This document shows positions 7,099 through 17,655 of a DNA stretch of 64,000 nucleotides, one piece after another; the first letter of the stretch is position 1, and every line of letters begins with the position of its first letter. Source of the DNA: an uncultured Bacteroidales bacterium (lineage in GTDB: Bacteria > Bacteroidota > Bacteroidia > Bacteroidales > UBA932); assembly GCA_944326235.1 (NCBI GenBank), contig CALVDH010000004.1, forward strand, positions 1 through 64,000. The letters run 5' to 3'. Below the pieces are notes generated by a model. The model saw only the letters and a program-made list of their open reading frames with translations, did not search any database and was not told the DNA's origin. The translations under genes and the position numbers were made by a program.

Positions 7099-8709
7099 CT
7101 ATTCACAGCTGACCCCGGCGGCCCAGTAAGCAGCAGTGAGTTTTTCGCCCGTGGCACGGCTGATCATCTCGTTCCAGGGATGGAGTTTGCCAGGGGCGAA
7201 AATGTTTTCTGTCAGCCAGCGGCCGACTTCGGGGCAGCCGGTGTAGGAGTCGAGGGCCATATCTCCGCTCCTGGTGATGTGCTCCACGATATAGCGGTGC
7301 ATCTGTGAGGCGAAGAGCTCGCCCATCTGGTAGTTGTGGTAGTAGCAGGGATAGAGGGCGATGTGAATCTTCGCGGCCCAGTCCGGCTCGTCGCGGCCCT
7401 CGGGGTACGTAAGCAGCTGATACTTCTCCACAAGACTGCGCCACAAGGCATTGAGGTCCTGTTCCGGGTCGGCGTACATGGCCTTCTCGAAGCGGTAGAC
7501 CACCTGCATGAAGCGGGACTGAACGAGCTGGCTCAGACGGGCGGAGCGTCGGCAGTCGGGGGCAATGCGGGCGGCCTCTTCGGCGGAAATTCCGAGGTTG
7601 AGCCGCATCCACTCCGGGTTGCGCGACAGGCGGCCGAACATCATGGCCACGCCCTCGGTGGTGAAAATACCGGCGGCCTCCCGCAGCAGGAAGGGCAACT
7701 CCGGGTTGGCGTCGTGCCCGGCGCTGTAGGCGGCATGTCCGAACTCGTGCAGCATGGTCTCCATCCACCGCTCGTTGTCAGTGAGGTTGCACAGCACCCG
7801 CACATCCCCCATACAGTCCATGTCGATGCAGAAGGCGTGCTGGTTCTTGCCCTCGCGGGGATAGAGGTCGCTGCGGCGGAGCATAGGCTCCACGTCCAGG
7901 CCGATGCTGCGGTAATAATCCACGGTCAACCGCTCCAGGTCCCTGCCCTTGTAGTAACTGTCGAAGTCCACTGGATACAAGTCCGGCGCCTCCTGGAAGA
8001 ACCGCTCCTGATAGTGCCAGGGCCTGAGTTCCATAGGGTCAATGCCGCAGCGGCGGGCCATCGCCCCGTCCACCTCCTCCTTCACGGCGGCGAAGCTGTC
8101 ACGGGAGAGGGCGTCCACCTCGTTCATAAGCAGCTCCACCTCCCGGGGCTTCTCCCCGCTGAGCATCAGGCTCATCGAGTGATAATTGGTGAATCCGAGG
8201 GCATCCGCCAGCTGATTGCGCAGCCGCACGACTTCCAGAATATCGCCTGCCACCTCCCGGCCGACGGCCTTGTGCGCCTCCCAGACATCCCGGAGCTCCG
8301 CAGAGTCCGGGGAGGTCCGCAGCAGCCGCTCCACCTCATTGTCATTGATCCTGCGGCCGCGGAAATCCGCCCGGAAAGCGGCATACTTCCGCTCCAGGAC
8401 CGTCTCCTTCTCAATGATGGCCCCCAGCAGGGACCTCTCGGCCTGACGGGCGAGGAAACTGTTGTACAGTTCATCCAGCTGCCGCCGCAGCAGAGGGTCC
8501 GTAACACTCCCGGACTCCTTGATCCGGTGCAGTTCCTCAAAGGTCCTGCGGTCCGAGAACAGTTCCGCTATTTTCTTGTTTATCTCTGCATAACGGTCGA
8601 ATGCCGCAGCATTTCCCGTCGTCGTTCCCTCCCAATAGGCCTCGGAGGACGCCTTGACCAGCGGCGCATACGCTGCCACCGTCCTGTCTATTATTTCCTG
8701 TAATTCCAT
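7099..8709 (-). CDS. M3/M2-type zinc metallopeptidase
   Basis: 536 residues from Met at 8709 (Met at 8715 is two codons earlier; both follow a terminator). The zinc motif is HEFGHA with a downstream Glu in EGVAMMFGR, the gluzincin arrangement of thimet-oligopeptidase-like families M3 and M2. The N-terminal half is almost entirely helical, as expected for the clam-shaped fold that admits only short peptides. No signal peptide is seen, so it should act on oligopeptides in the cytoplasm. The gene stands alone between a terminator and the HigBA pair. The exact subfamily is uncertain. Confidence 0.85.
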   Translation of the reverse strand: MELQEIIDRTVAAYAPLVKASSEAYWEGTTTGNAAAFDRYAEINKKIAELFSDRRTFEELHRIKESGSVTDPLLRRQLDELYNSFLARQAERSLLGAIIEKETVLERKYAAFRADFRGRRINDNEVERLLRTSPDSAELRDVWEAHKAVGREVAGDILEVVRLRNQLADALGFTNYHSMSLMLSGEKPREVELLMNEVDALSRDSFAAVKEEVDGAMARRCGIDPMELRPWHYQERFFQEAPDLYPVDFDSYYKGRDLERLTVDYYRSIGLDVEPMLRRSDLYPREGKNQHAFCIDMDCMGDVRVLCNLTDNERWMETMLHEFGHAAYSAGHDANPELPFLLREAAGIFTTEGVAMMFGRLSRNPEWMRLNLGISAEEAARIAPDCRRSARLSQLVQSRFMQVVYRFEKAMYADPEQDLNALWRSLVEKYQLLTYPEGRDEPDWAAKIHIALYPCYYHNYQMGELFASQMHRYIVEHITRSGDMALDSYTGCPEVGRWLTENIFAPGKLHPWNEMISRATGEKLTAAYWAAGVSCE

Positions 8710-8723
8710 AAGCATAAATGAAA

Positions 8724-8750
8724 ATAGGGTGTCGAAAACCGGCACCCTAT
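8724..8750 (-). terminator. Terminator after the DUF4295/L33/L28 genes
   Basis: On the minus strand the arms ATAGGGTGcCG and CGaCACCCTAT enclose a 5-nt loop and run into a T-rich stretch. It lies between the DUF4295 gene and the peptidase start. Confidence 0.75.
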
Positions 8751-8770
8751 CTAAAATATTCAGTAATTGA

Positions 8771-8932
8771 TTACTTCTTCTCGAAGAATTCCTTTGTACG
8801 GTCGGTGGCTACGAAATCTTCCTTGAAGATGTAGGCACCGGTACGGTCGGATTTTTCCATCCGGATACATTTGACAAATGTCCTCTTGGAGGCCTTGTCG
8901 CCGCTGAAGGTTGCAACCGCTTTCTTTGCCAT
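8771..8932 (-). CDS. DUF4295 small protein next to ribosomal genes
   Basis: A 53-residue basic protein starting MAKKAVATFSGD and ending in KKEFFEKK-like residues (EFFEKK). Size, the MAKK start and its place 10 nt after rpmG match the DUF4295 family, found in Bacteroidetes downstream of the L28 and L33 genes. The function is unknown; a ribosome-associated role is suggested by context only. It is the last gene before a terminator. Confidence 0.85.
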   Translation of the reverse strand: MAKKAVATFSGDKASKRTFVKCIRMEKSDRTGAYIFKEDFVATDRTKEFFEKK

Positions 8933-8942
8933 ATGCTATAAC

Positions 8943-9131
8943 TTATTTAATTTCCTTGTGTACAGTTACTCTGCGGAGGTAGGGATTGTATTTCCTGCGC
9001 TCCAGACGCTCTGTAGTGTTCTTTTTGTTCTTGGTGGTGATGTAACGGGAGATTCCGGGAACTCCGCTGTCCTTCTGCTCTGTGCACTCGAGGATCACCT
9101 GCACTCTGTTGCCTTTTGCTTTCTTTGCCAT
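8943..9131 (-). CDS. rpmG: 50S ribosomal protein L33
   Basis: 62 residues, [16 protein letters not shown]... with RKYNPYLRR near the end, typical of L33. It is the longer Bacteroidetes form without a full set of zinc cysteines (only one Cys is seen), i.e. a C-minus type. It lies between rpmB (15 nt upstream) and DUF4295 (10 nt downstream) and makes part of the 50S subunit near the E site. Confidence 0.95.
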   Translation of the reverse strand: MAKKAKGNRVQVILECTEQKDSGVPGISRYITTKNKKNTTERLERRKYNPYLRRVTVHKEIK

Positions 9132-9146
9132 GATTAGTATCCTCCG

Positions 9147-9389
9147 TTAATAAATGTCGATTAAACCTTTTTCCTGAGCGGCCTTCAGAGTGGCTGCGAG
9201 ACCGTTCTTGTTGATGGTCCTCATACCGGCGGCAGAGACCTTCAGAGTGACAAATCTGTTCTCCTCCTCGAGCCAGAAGCGCTTAACCTTCAGGTTGGGA
9301 GCGAACTCGCGTTTCGTACGACGCTTGGAGTGGGAAACATTGTTTCCGATCACCCTCTTCTTTCCTGTTACTTGACAAACACGTGCCAT
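9147..9389 (-). CDS. rpmB: 50S ribosomal protein L28
   Basis: 80 residues with the L28 signature start ([22 protein letters not shown]), a central [11 protein letters not shown] block and an [11 protein letters not shown] motif. It is the first gene of rpmB-rpmG-DUF4295. The 75-nt gap to the lepB stop is AT-rich and holds a -7-like box (GATATTTG on the minus strand), so the trio may have its own promoter. Confidence 0.97.
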   Translation of the reverse strand: MARVCQVTGKKRVIGNNVSHSKRRTKREFAPNLKVKRFWLEEENRFVTLKVSAAGMRTINKNGLAATLKAAQEKGLIDIY

Positions 9390-9464
9390 ATATTTTTTCC
9401 TATTTTATTTCTAAATTTCAAAGGGCTGCAAATATCCCCTTTTTTTCTTTAAATTCCAAATTTT

Positions 9465-10802
9465 TTACACAAACTTCAACAATCGGTTCCATCTGATATT
9501 CCGAGGGAAAGGTTTGTTGACATCCTTCGAGAACCATACCACGCGGGGTTTGCCGACGACGTGGTTCTCGGGTACGAAGCCCCAGTAGCGGGAGTCGAGA
9601 GAGTTGTGCCTGTTGTCACCCATCATGAAGTAATAGTCCATGGCGAAGGTATAATGGGTCGCGGGGCGGCCGTCAATCACTATGGTACTGTCCTGAACCT
9701 CAAGGTCATGTCCCTCGTATACGTCGATGATGCGGCGGTAGAGGGGAAGGTTCTCCAGGGTCAGGGCCACGCTGTCTCCCTTGGCCGGAATGTAGAGGGG
9801 ACCGTAGTTGTCCCTCGTCCACCGGAAGTCCTCCGTAAAGGGGAAGAGCATCAGGTAGGAATCCGGGTAGTCGGGAGGATAGGCGTCCACGTTGCGGCGG
9901 CATTCCTGAACATTGGCGACTGCAGCTATCCTGTCTGCTGCCTCCGCTGTCATGGCCATCGACGGATACCCGGGAAGGGAAGCGTCGAACCATGCGTCCG
10001 CGGTCTGGACACCGGCGTCCTCGAGTATCCTGGGATTGATCGGTGAGCCGCTGGTGACTACTCTATAGGTGTTCTGCACGCCGGGATAGGTGTCCTGGAG
10101 TTCTCCGTTGACGAAGACCTCTCCGTCACGCACCTCGAGGGTGTCTCCGGCGACTGCCACACATCTCTTCACATAGTTGTCCTCCTTGTCCACGGGCCTT
10201 ACGATCAGGGGGCCGTAAGTCCTCTCGGTGTACTCCCTGCCGTTGAACCGCACGTGGGTGTAGTAATCGTCGGCGGGCAGTTTGGCGAGGACCGTGTCCC
10301 CGTGAGGGAAGTTGAACACCACGATGTCTCCGCGCCTGACGTCACCGAAACCGGCCAGACGCCTGTAGTCGCGCTTGATAAGGTCCGAATAGGATTTCTT
10401 ACCGAAGATCGTGTTGTGGACGAAGGGTATGGAAAGAGGTCTCTCGGGCAGCTTGGGGCCATAGGCCAGCTTGCCTACAAACAAGTAGTCTCCCGTCATC
10501 AGAGTGCTCTCCATGGACGAGGAAGGTATGCGGAAAGCCTGGAGGATGAAGATGTTGAGAGGTACGACCACGATGACGGCGAAGATAATGGCGTCGAGCC
10601 AGTCCAGCCATACATTGTGCTTCTCCCCCTCCTTGTAGTTCTTCTTCCAGAAAGCCCACTTCACCTTCCTGGTGATGAAGATGTCGAAAATCACCAGGAG
10701 GCCGAGGAGCCACCAGTAATTTCCGAGCCATATCACCCAGAGGAGATAGAGGACGGCCCAGACTCCGAACCGGAACCACTTATTATGCAGGAGCTCTTTC
10801 AC
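9465..10802 (-). CDS. lepB: Signal peptidase I
   Basis: 445 residues. Two hydrophobic segments lie near the N-terminus (about 12-43) and one at about 70-90, just before the catalytic box RIPSSSMEST with nucleophile Ser96. A second conserved block contains the general base Lys in YVKRCVAVAGD, and a third reads MMGDNRHNSLDSRYWG. The insert between the Lys box and the last box is long, as is usual in Bacteroidetes. It removes signal peptides of Sec-exported proteins at the inner membrane. It lies 17 nt downstream of rplT and is probably co-transcribed with the thrS operon. Confidence 0.96.
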   Translation of the reverse strand: MKELLHNKWFRFGVWAVLYLLWVIWLGNYWWLLGLLVIFDIFITRKVKWAFWKKNYKEGEKHNVWLDWLDAIIFAVIVVVPLNIFILQAFRIPSSSMESTLMTGDYLFVGKLAYGPKLPERPLSIPFVHNTIFGKKSYSDLIKRDYRRLAGFGDVRRGDIVVFNFPHGDTVLAKLPADDYYTHVRFNGREYTERTYGPLIVRPVDKEDNYVKRCVAVAGDTLEVRDGEVFVNGELQDTYPGVQNTYRVVTSGSPINPRILEDAGVQTADAWFDASLPGYPSMAMTAEAADRIAAVANVQECRRNVDAYPPDYPDSYLMLFPFTEDFRWTRDNYGPLYIPAKGDSVALTLENLPLYRRIIDVYEGHDLEVQDSTIVIDGRPATHYTFAMDYYFMMGDNRHNSLDSRYWGFVPENHVVGKPRVVWFSKDVNKPFPRNIRWNRLLKFV

Positions 10803-10819
10803 GTGCTGCTAAGGTGTGA

Positions 10820-11167
10820 TTACTTCTTCACAGAGTTGATCACTGCCTCGAAAGCCTGAGGGTTGTTCAGGGCCAGGTCGGCAAGCACCTTGCGGTTGAG
10901 ACCTACGTTCTGCTTTGCGAGAGCGCCGATGAACTGGGAATAGTTCATACCGTGCTCGCGGGCAGCGGCGTTGATACGCTGAATCCAAAGCGAACGGAAG
11001 TTGCGTTTCTTTGCTTTACGGTCGCGGTACGCGTAACCCAAACCTTTCTCATAGGTATTCTTGGCTACGGTCCAGACGTTCTTCCTGGCGAGGAAGTTAC
11101 CGCGGGTCTGTTTGAGAATTTTCTTGCGGCGGGCTCTTGAGGCCACCGAATTCACTGATCTAGGCAT
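10820..11167 (-). CDS. rplT: 50S ribosomal protein L20
   Basis: 115 residues, [20 protein letters not shown] with the very basic N-terminal half and the [12 protein letters not shown]-type block ([21 protein letters not shown]) diagnostic of L20. It binds 23S rRNA early in assembly. Its own 5' region (11188-11236) is a structured leader, fitting L20 autocontrol. Confidence 0.97.
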   Translation of the reverse strand: MPRSVNSVASRARRKKILKQTRGNFLARKNVWTVAKNTYEKGLGYAYRDRKAKKRNFRSLWIQRINAAAREHGMNYSQFIGALAKQNVGLNRKVLADLALNNPQAFEAVINSVKK

Positions 11168-11187
11168 ACTGCACTTTTTGATTTTAA

Positions 11188-11236
11188 GAATGTCAGCGCT
11201 CCCCCCTTTCGGGAGACTTTTTCTGCTGGGACATTC
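11188..11236 (-). promoter_or_regulatory. Candidate structured leader ahead of rplT
   Basis: The 100-nt gap between rpmI and rplT contains, on the minus strand, an outer stem GAATGTC/GACATTC enclosing a CTCCC-gaaag-GGGAG hairpin. L20 leaders are known to control infC-rpmI-rplT in other bacteria. Whether L20 binds this one is not known; the T-rich part is weak for a terminator. Confidence 0.4.
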
Positions 11237-11267
11237 AGTTAAACAATAAATTAAATGAACTTAAAAC

Positions 11268-11462
11268 TTAGGCGACAATCATTTCCTTGATCCTCCTGGT
11301 GTCGCATGCATCGGCAATGACCACCTTGTTGAGGTTCCTTTTCTGCTTTGTCGTCTTCTTGGTGAGAATGTGGCTGTGGTAAGCGTGTCTTCTCTTCACT
11401 TTTCCAGTTCCGGTAAGCACGAAGCGCTTTTTGGCACCGGAGTTGGTCTTCATTTTGGGCAT
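11268..11462 (-). CDS. rpmI: 50S ribosomal protein L35
   Basis: 64 residues, [21 protein letters not shown] and a basic C-terminus with [10 protein letters not shown], typical of L35. It sits 44 nt after infC in the conserved infC-rpmI-rplT order. Confidence 0.97.
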   Translation of the reverse strand: MPKMKTNSGAKKRFVLTGTGKVKRRHAYHSHILTKKTTKQKRNLNKVVIADACDTRRIKEMIVA

Positions 11463-11506
11463 TGTTACAAAAATTTAGTTAAACTATAAAAAACGTTACA
11501 AAACGG

Positions 11507-12142
11507 TTATTTCTTCTTTACAGGAGCGATCATCATTATCATCCTCTTTCCCTCCAGCTTGGGCATCTGCTCCGCCTTGCCGTACTCCTCGAGCTCAAGG
11601 GCGAAGCGCAGCAGGAGTTTCTCTCCCTGTTCGGAGAAGAGAATCGAGCGGCCCCGGAAGAACACATACGCCTTGACCTTCGAGCCTTCCTGCAGGAAGT
11701 TGATGGCGTGCTTGAGCTTGAACTGGAAGTCGTGCTCGTCTGTGTTCGGTCCGAAGCGGATCTCCTTTATCACCACCTTGGAGGCGTTGGACTTCATCTC
11801 CTTCGCCTTCTTTTTCTGCTGATAGACATACTTCTGGTAGTCTATGATCTTGCAGACCGGGGGATCCACCTTGGCGGAGATCTCCACCAGATCCAGCTCG
11901 AGGCTCTCTGCCAGCCTCTGGGCTTCCCTCAATGGATAGATACCGGGCTGCGGGATGTTGTCTCCCACGAGCCTTACCTTAGGCGCTGTGATCTCGTCAT
12001 TGACCCTGGGTCCGTCGTCTTTCCGGCTGTCCGGCTGGCGGTTGCCCTGTCCATTGCTGTTGCGGCCCTCATTGTGCTGCTGCTGTGGTGCTGCGGGCCT
12101 GGGAGCACCCGTGTAAGGGCGCTTTTTGACTGGTGTTGCGAT
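11507..12142 (-). CDS. infC: Translation initiation factor IF-3 with a probable AUC start
   Basis: IF-3 binds the 30S subunit and proofreads start-codon selection. The conserved N-domain ([17 protein letters not shown]) and C-domain ([17 protein letters not shown], ending MMIAPVKKK) are complete. The first ATG/GTG in frame (GTG at 11968) lies inside the N-domain and would destroy it. Upstream the frame stays open to an in-frame TAG at 12155-12157. The only fitting start is ATC at 12140-12142, 8 nt after a perfect AGGAGG. That gives 211 residues with a Gln/Asn-rich N-terminal extension ([10 protein letters not shown]...). A rare AUU start of infC is the basis of autoregulation in E. coli, so AUC here suggests the same logic. 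It sits between thrS (21 nt upstream) and rpmI. Confidence 0.88.
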   Translation of the reverse strand: MATPVKKRPYTGAPRPAAPQQQHNEGRNSNGQGNRQPDSRKDDGPRVNDEITAPKVRLVGDNIPQPGIYPLREAQRLAESLELDLVEISAKVDPPVCKIIDYQKYVYQQKKKAKEMKSNASKVVIKEIRFGPNTDEHDFQFKLKHAINFLQEGSKVKAYVFFRGRSILFSEQGEKLLLRFALELEEYGKAEQMPKLEGKRMIMMIAPVKKK

Positions 12143-12150
12143 AAAGTTGT

Positions 12151-12156
12151 CCTCCT
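12151..12156 (-). promoter_or_regulatory. Perfect Shine-Dalgarno of infC
   Basis: AGGAGG on the minus strand, 8 nt before the proposed AUC start. Such a full-strength site is rare in Bacteroidetes, whose starts mostly lack one; here it may compensate for the weak start codon. Confidence 0.7.
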
Positions 12157-12163
12157 AATCTTT

Positions 12164-14098
12164 TTAGTTAATCATATTTTTTACTTCCTCGTTGACTTTC
12201 GCAGCGAACTCCTCAGGAGTCATCGAGCCCTGGTCGCCCTCGCCCTGACGGCGTACGGAGACGGTTCCGTTCTCGGCCTCCTTCTCTCCGACCACCAGCA
12301 GGAAGGGGATGCGCTTGAGCTCGTTCTCCCTGATTTTCTTGCCGATAGTCTCGTTGCGTTCGTCAATCGAGGCGCGAATATCGTAATTATTAAGCAATTC
12401 GCAAACTTTTTTTGCGTAATCGTTGTATTTTTCACTGATGGGCAGCACCACTGCCTGCTCGGGTGTGAGCCACAGAGGGAACTTGCCGCCTGTGTGCTCG
12501 ATGAGCACTGCCACGAACCTCTCCATGGAGCCGAAGGGGGCGCGGTGAATCATCACGGGACGGTACTTCTTGTCATCCGCGCCGGTATACTCCAGCTCGA
12601 AACGCTCAGGCAGGTTGTAGTCCACCTGGATCGTACCCAGCTGCCAGCGGCGGCCGATGGCGTCCTTGACCATGAAGTCCAGCTTGGGACCGTAGAAGGC
12701 AGCCTCTCCATACTCCACGATCGTCTTCAGACCCTTCTCCTGAGCAGCCTCGATGATGGCCTGCTCGGCCTTCTCCCAGTTCTCGTCGGTACCTATATAT
12801 TTACTGCGGTCGTTCTTGTCCCGCAGGGATACCTGGGCGATGTATTCGTCGAAGTTGAGGGTCTTGAAGATGTAGAGCACGATGTCGATCACCTTGCAGA
12901 ACTCCTCCTTGAGCTGGTCGGGACGGCAGTAGATGTGGGCGTCATCCTGTGTGAAGCCGCGCACGCGGGTCAGACCGTGCAGCTCACCGCTCTGCTCGTA
13001 GCGGTACACCGTACCGAACTCGGCCAGACGGATGGGCAGGTCCTTGTATGAGTGGGGCTTGCTGCGGTATATCTCACAGTGATGAGGGCAGTTCATGGGT
13101 TTCAGGAGGAACTCCTCGCCCTCCTGGGGTGTGGTGATGGGACGGAAGGAGTCGGCACCGTACTTGGCGTAGTGGCCGGATGTCACGTAGAGCTCCTTCT
13201 GGCCGATATGGGGAGTGATTACAGGCAGATAGCCGTAGTCCTTCTGCACCTTGCGCAGGAACTGCTCCAGACGCTCGCGGAGAGCGGCTCCCTTGGGCAG
13301 CCACAGGGGCAGACCGGCTCCCACTCTCGAAGAGAATGTGAAGAGCTCCAGTTCCTTGCCTATCTTGCGGTGGTCCCTCTTCTTGGCCTCCTCCATCAGG
13401 GCAATGTACTCGTCGAGCAGTTTCTTCTGGGGGAAGGTGATACCGTAAATACGGGTGAGCATCTTGTTGTGCTCGTCGCCTCTCCAGTATGCTCCGGCGA
13501 TGGATGTCAGCTTGACAGCCTTGATGACCGAGGTGTCCCTCAGATGGGGTCCGCGGCACAGGTCGGTGAAGCTGCCGTTGGTATAGAAGGTGATGGTACC
13601 GTCCTCGAGACCTCCGATGAGGTCGCACTTGTACTCGTCGCCTTTCTTAGTATAGGTGTCCATGGCCTCGGCCTTGGAAACTTCCTTGCGTACGAAATGC
13701 TGTTTCTGGCGGGCCAGCTCGATCATCTTGTCCTCGATCTTCTTGAGGTCCGAATCGGTGATGGTCCTGTCTCCCAGATCCACGTCATAGTAGAATCCGT
13801 TCTCGATCGAGGGACCGATACCGAACTTGATGCCGGGATAGAGCAGCTCCAGGGCCTCGGCCATCAGGTGGGACGACGAGTGCCAGAACGTGGACTTGGC
13901 CTCCTGGTCCTCCCATTTGTGCAGCCTGAGCTCTCCGCTCTCGTTCAGGGGAAGCTCAAGGTCGATTATCTTTCCGTTGAATGATGCTGCAAGTACCTCA
14001 CTTGCAAGGCGCGGAGAAATCTGCTCCGCAATCTGATAAGGGGTGACGCCCTTCTCATAGCTTCTGACACTGCCGTCAGGAAATTTTATATCTATCAT
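12164..14098 (-). CDS. thrS: Threonyl-tRNA synthetase
   Basis: 644 residues from Met at 14098 ([17 protein letters not shown]), the usual TGS-domain start; an upstream in-frame ATG at 14134 overlaps the promoter region. Domains are TGS, the editing domain with [11 protein letters not shown], the class II catalytic core with [11 protein letters not shown] (Cys and His zinc ligands), [11 protein letters not shown] and [11 protein letters not shown], and the anticodon-binding domain. It charges tRNA-Thr. It heads the thrS-infC-rpmI-rplT-lepB cluster. Confidence 0.98.
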   Translation of the reverse strand: MIDIKFPDGSVRSYEKGVTPYQIAEQISPRLASEVLAASFNGKIIDLELPLNESGELRLHKWEDQEAKSTFWHSSSHLMAEALELLYPGIKFGIGPSIENGFYYDVDLGDRTITDSDLKKIEDKMIELARQKQHFVRKEVSKAEAMDTYTKKGDEYKCDLIGGLEDGTITFYTNGSFTDLCRGPHLRDTSVIKAVKLTSIAGAYWRGDEHNKMLTRIYGITFPQKKLLDEYIALMEEAKKRDHRKIGKELELFTFSSRVGAGLPLWLPKGAALRERLEQFLRKVQKDYGYLPVITPHIGQKELYVTSGHYAKYGADSFRPITTPQEGEEFLLKPMNCPHHCEIYRSKPHSYKDLPIRLAEFGTVYRYEQSGELHGLTRVRGFTQDDAHIYCRPDQLKEEFCKVIDIVLYIFKTLNFDEYIAQVSLRDKNDRSKYIGTDENWEKAEQAIIEAAQEKGLKTIVEYGEAAFYGPKLDFMVKDAIGRRWQLGTIQVDYNLPERFELEYTGADDKKYRPVMIHRAPFGSMERFVAVLIEHTGGKFPLWLTPEQAVVLPISEKYNDYAKKVCELLNNYDIRASIDERNETIGKKIRENELKRIPFLLVVGEKEAENGTVSVRRQGEGDQGSMTPEEFAAKVNEEVKNMIN

Positions 14099-14138
14099 AA
14101 CAGGATAAATTTTCGTTGTCTGTTGTTTTTCCAAACTG

Positions 14139-14146
14139 CAAAATTA
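14139..14146 (-). promoter_or_regulatory. -7 box of the thrS operon
   Basis: TAATTTTG on the minus strand, 40 nt ahead of the thrS start. It lies back to back with the plus-strand box at 14148-14155, one base apart. Confidence 0.6.
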
Positions 14147-14147
14147 C

Positions 14148-14155
14148 TAAATTTG
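14148..14155 (+). promoter_or_regulatory. -7 box of the DUF4199-glycosyltransferase pair
   Basis: TAAATTTG, 24 nt before the ATG at 14180. Its upstream -33 region must overlap the thrS promoter, so the two may interfere. Confidence 0.6.
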
Positions 14156-14179
14156 CAGTCAAATCCAACATTTTCCACG

Positions 14180-14713
14180 ATGAACTACAAACTTAACTGG
14201 TCCGAAGCCGCCAAATACGGCCTGATACTCGCAAGTGTCTCCGTCGTAATAAATCTTGTCCTTAGCCTGTTCCAGATGCCCGGCTTCCTCAGCACCCTGC
14301 TCAAGGCTGTAAAACTCTGCGCATCCGTCTATATCGTATACTATGCCATGAGACGCAACGCCGACTCCTGGGACTACGTCCGCTACGGCCAGTCCTTCGG
14401 CTACGGCATGGCGGTCTGTACCCTCTCGGCCATAGTCTGCACCCTGTTCGTGCTGCTGACCTATACCGTATTCATCCCCGGCTCTCTCACCGAGATGCTC
14501 GACCAGATATTCCAGACATACGAGTCGATGGGCATAGCCGGCATGATAGACTACGACGCCCTTGCCCGTTCGATGCCCGTAATCCTGGTCGTATCCCAGT
14601 TCATAGGATGTGTCATCTGCGGCCTCATCGTATGCGCCATAGTGGCCACGATAGCCAAGAAGACCGACACCAACCCTTTCGGCAACTCCGGCAACCCTGA
14701 CTCAGAAGAATAA
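14180..14713 (+). CDS. DUF4199-type membrane protein
   Basis: 177 residues, with the start at 14180 (MNYKLNWSEAAKYG), 24 nt after a promoter box. Hydrophobic segments lie at about 14-37, 40-55, 75-97 and 130-160, so four transmembrane helices are likely; a short polar tail ends in DSEE. The shape and the downstream family 2 glycosyltransferase (6 nt away) match the DUF4199 proteins of Bacteroidetes. The function is unknown; it may assist the glycosyltransferase in the inner membrane. Confidence 0.75.
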   Translation: MNYKLNWSEAAKYGLILASVSVVINLVLSLFQMPGFLSTLLKAVKLCASVYIVYYAMRRNADSWDYVRYGQSFGYGMAVCTLSAIVCTLFVLLTYTVFIPGSLTEMLDQIFQTYESMGIAGMIDYDALARSMPVILVVSQFIGCVICGLIVCAIVATIAKKTDTNPFGNSGNPDSEE

Positions 14714-14719
14714 ACCGAC

Positions 14720-15682
14720 ATGGATCTTTCGATAGTAATCTCCCTCTACAACGAGGACGAGTCCCTCCGCGAACTTGTGGAATGGATAGACCGGGCCATA
14801 GCCCAGTCTCCGATAGCCGGCATCGAATACGAGATACTGATGATAGACGACGGCAGCGACGACGGCTCATGGGACACAATCAAAGAACTCTCGGACGTCA
14901 ATCCACACATCCGCGCCTACAGTTTCCGCCGCAACTACGGCAAGTCCGCCGCCCTCCAGACCGGCTTCCGCGAGGCCGCCGGGGACGTGGTCATCACCAT
15001 GGACGCCGACCTGCAGGACAGTCCGGACGAGATTCCCGCACTCTACAGGATGATCCGGGAGGACGGATACGACCTGGTCTCCGGCTGGAAGAAGGTCCGC
15101 CACGACAACACATTCACCAAGAACATCCCCTCGAAGATATACAACTTCACCGCCCGCAAGGTCACCGGTCTCAAGCTGCATGACATGAACTGCGGCCTCA
15201 AGGCCTACCGCGGAGAGGTGGTCAAGGAGATAGAGGTATACGGGGACATGCACCGCTACATCCCCTACATCGCCAAGAACGCAGGATTTACAAAAATCGG
15301 CGAGAAAGTGGTCGTTCACCGCAAGCGCAAGTACGGGAAGAGCAAGTTCGGCATGAGCCGCTTCTTCAACGGCTTCCTCGACCTGATGACGATATGGTTC
15401 CTCTCCGGTTTCGGCAAGAAGCCCATGCACATCTTCGGAGTCTGGGGCATCGTCTCCTTCCTCATCGGCTTCGTCATCGCCCTCTGGCTCATCATCGACA
15501 AGGTCGTCTCCCAGGTAGGCGGACTGCGCTTCCGACCGGTCACCGACCAGCCCCTCTTCTACCTGGCGCTGGTGGCCATCCTCGTCGGATTCATGCTCTT
15601 CCTCACCGGCTTCCTCGGGGAATTGGTTTCTCGCAACAGTGCCACGCGCAACGAGTACAAAATCAAGGATTCAATAGAATAA
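14720..15682 (+). CDS. Family 2 glycosyltransferase with C-terminal membrane helices
   Basis: 320 residues. The N-terminal GT-A domain starts MDLSIVISLYNEDESLREL and carries the DxD-type motif MDADLQD near residue 96, then a membrane-proximal HRKRKYGKSKFG block. Two hydrophobic helices follow, at about 236-260 and 275-300. This is the DPM1/ArnC/GtrB-like layout: a sugar is moved from a nucleotide donor to polyprenyl phosphate at the inner membrane. The sugar cannot be told. It is co-transcribed with the DUF4199 gene. Confidence 0.88.
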   Translation: MDLSIVISLYNEDESLRELVEWIDRAIAQSPIAGIEYEILMIDDGSDDGSWDTIKELSDVNPHIRAYSFRRNYGKSAALQTGFREAAGDVVITMDADLQDSPDEIPALYRMIREDGYDLVSGWKKVRHDNTFTKNIPSKIYNFTARKVTGLKLHDMNCGLKAYRGEVVKEIEVYGDMHRYIPYIAKNAGFTKIGEKVVVHRKRKYGKSKFGMSRFFNGFLDLMTIWFLSGFGKKPMHIFGVWGIVSFLIGFVIALWLIIDKVVSQVGGLRFRPVTDQPLFYLALVAILVGFMLFLTGFLGELVSRNSATRNEYKIKDSIE

Positions 15683-15694
15683 ATAAGGGTAAAA

Positions 15695-15729
15695 GTAAAG
15701 GTCCCGGGACATTGGCCCAGGACCTTTAC
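15695..15729. terminator. Bidirectional terminator between glycosyltransferase and bactofilin genes
   Basis: The arms GTAAAGGTCCcGGG and CCCaGGACCTTTAC enclose a 7-nt loop, placed between two convergent genes. Confidence 0.75.
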
Positions 15730-15757
15730 GCATCTTCTATTTCTATGCGCCGTAAAA

Positions 15758-16216
15758 CTATTTGGCGGCGGCAGTGTGGCTGACTCCGGCTGCAGCGGGA
15801 GCGGCAGCAGGCTTAGGAGCGGCATCCTTGTTGAGCTCGGGAATCTCATGGAGGTGCTTGTTGTACTCCTCCTTGGTGATGATGTGGCAGGAGCCGTTGT
15901 AGATGACACCGACCTCGATGCTGAGCTTGGGTGCCTTGAGGGAGCCGGTAAAGTTGGAGTTGGCCTTGAAGTTGATGATATCCTCGATATAGATATCACC
16001 CTCGACATGGCCCCAGATGTCACAGCTCTGTGCGAATATCTTACCTTTGATGTTCGCGGCCTCGCCTATCACCAGCTTTCCCTTGGTATAGACTGTTCCG
16101 TCGAATGTACCGTCGATACGGATATCGGCGGTGGAGGTCATGACACCGGTTATCTTGGTGCCCTTGGAGATCCTGCACAGCTCATTGGCCTGAGGGATTA
16201 TTTCTGTTTTTGCCAT
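15758..16216 (-). CDS. Bactofilin (polymer-forming cytoskeletal protein)
   Basis: 152 residues. A short N-terminal tail is followed by the right-handed beta-helix core with repeating G-x-hydrophobic steps (IRIDGTFDGTVYTKGKLVIGEAANIKGKIFA), then a polar Ala/Pro tail. Bactofilins polymerise without nucleotides and scaffold envelope enzymes. It is the last gene of secA-lpd-bactofilin, 25 nt after lpd. Confidence 0.92.
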   Translation of the reverse strand: MAKTEIIPQANELCRISKGTKITGVMTSTADIRIDGTFDGTVYTKGKLVIGEAANIKGKIFAQSCDIWGHVEGDIYIEDIINFKANSNFTGSLKAPKLSIEVGVIYNGSCHIITKEEYNKHLHEIPELNKDAAPKPAAAPAAAGVSHTAAAK

Positions 16217-16241
16217 GATATAAACTGTTTATTGGTTGATA

Positions 16242-17639
<1,398 letters not shown>

Positions 17640-17655
17640 TGTATCTTGTTTTAAA

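Noticed and set aside
11507-11968. infC starting at the internal GTG (153 residues)
   Set aside because: It would cut through the conserved IF-3 N-domain while the frame upstream continues with clear homology ([14 protein letters not shown]).
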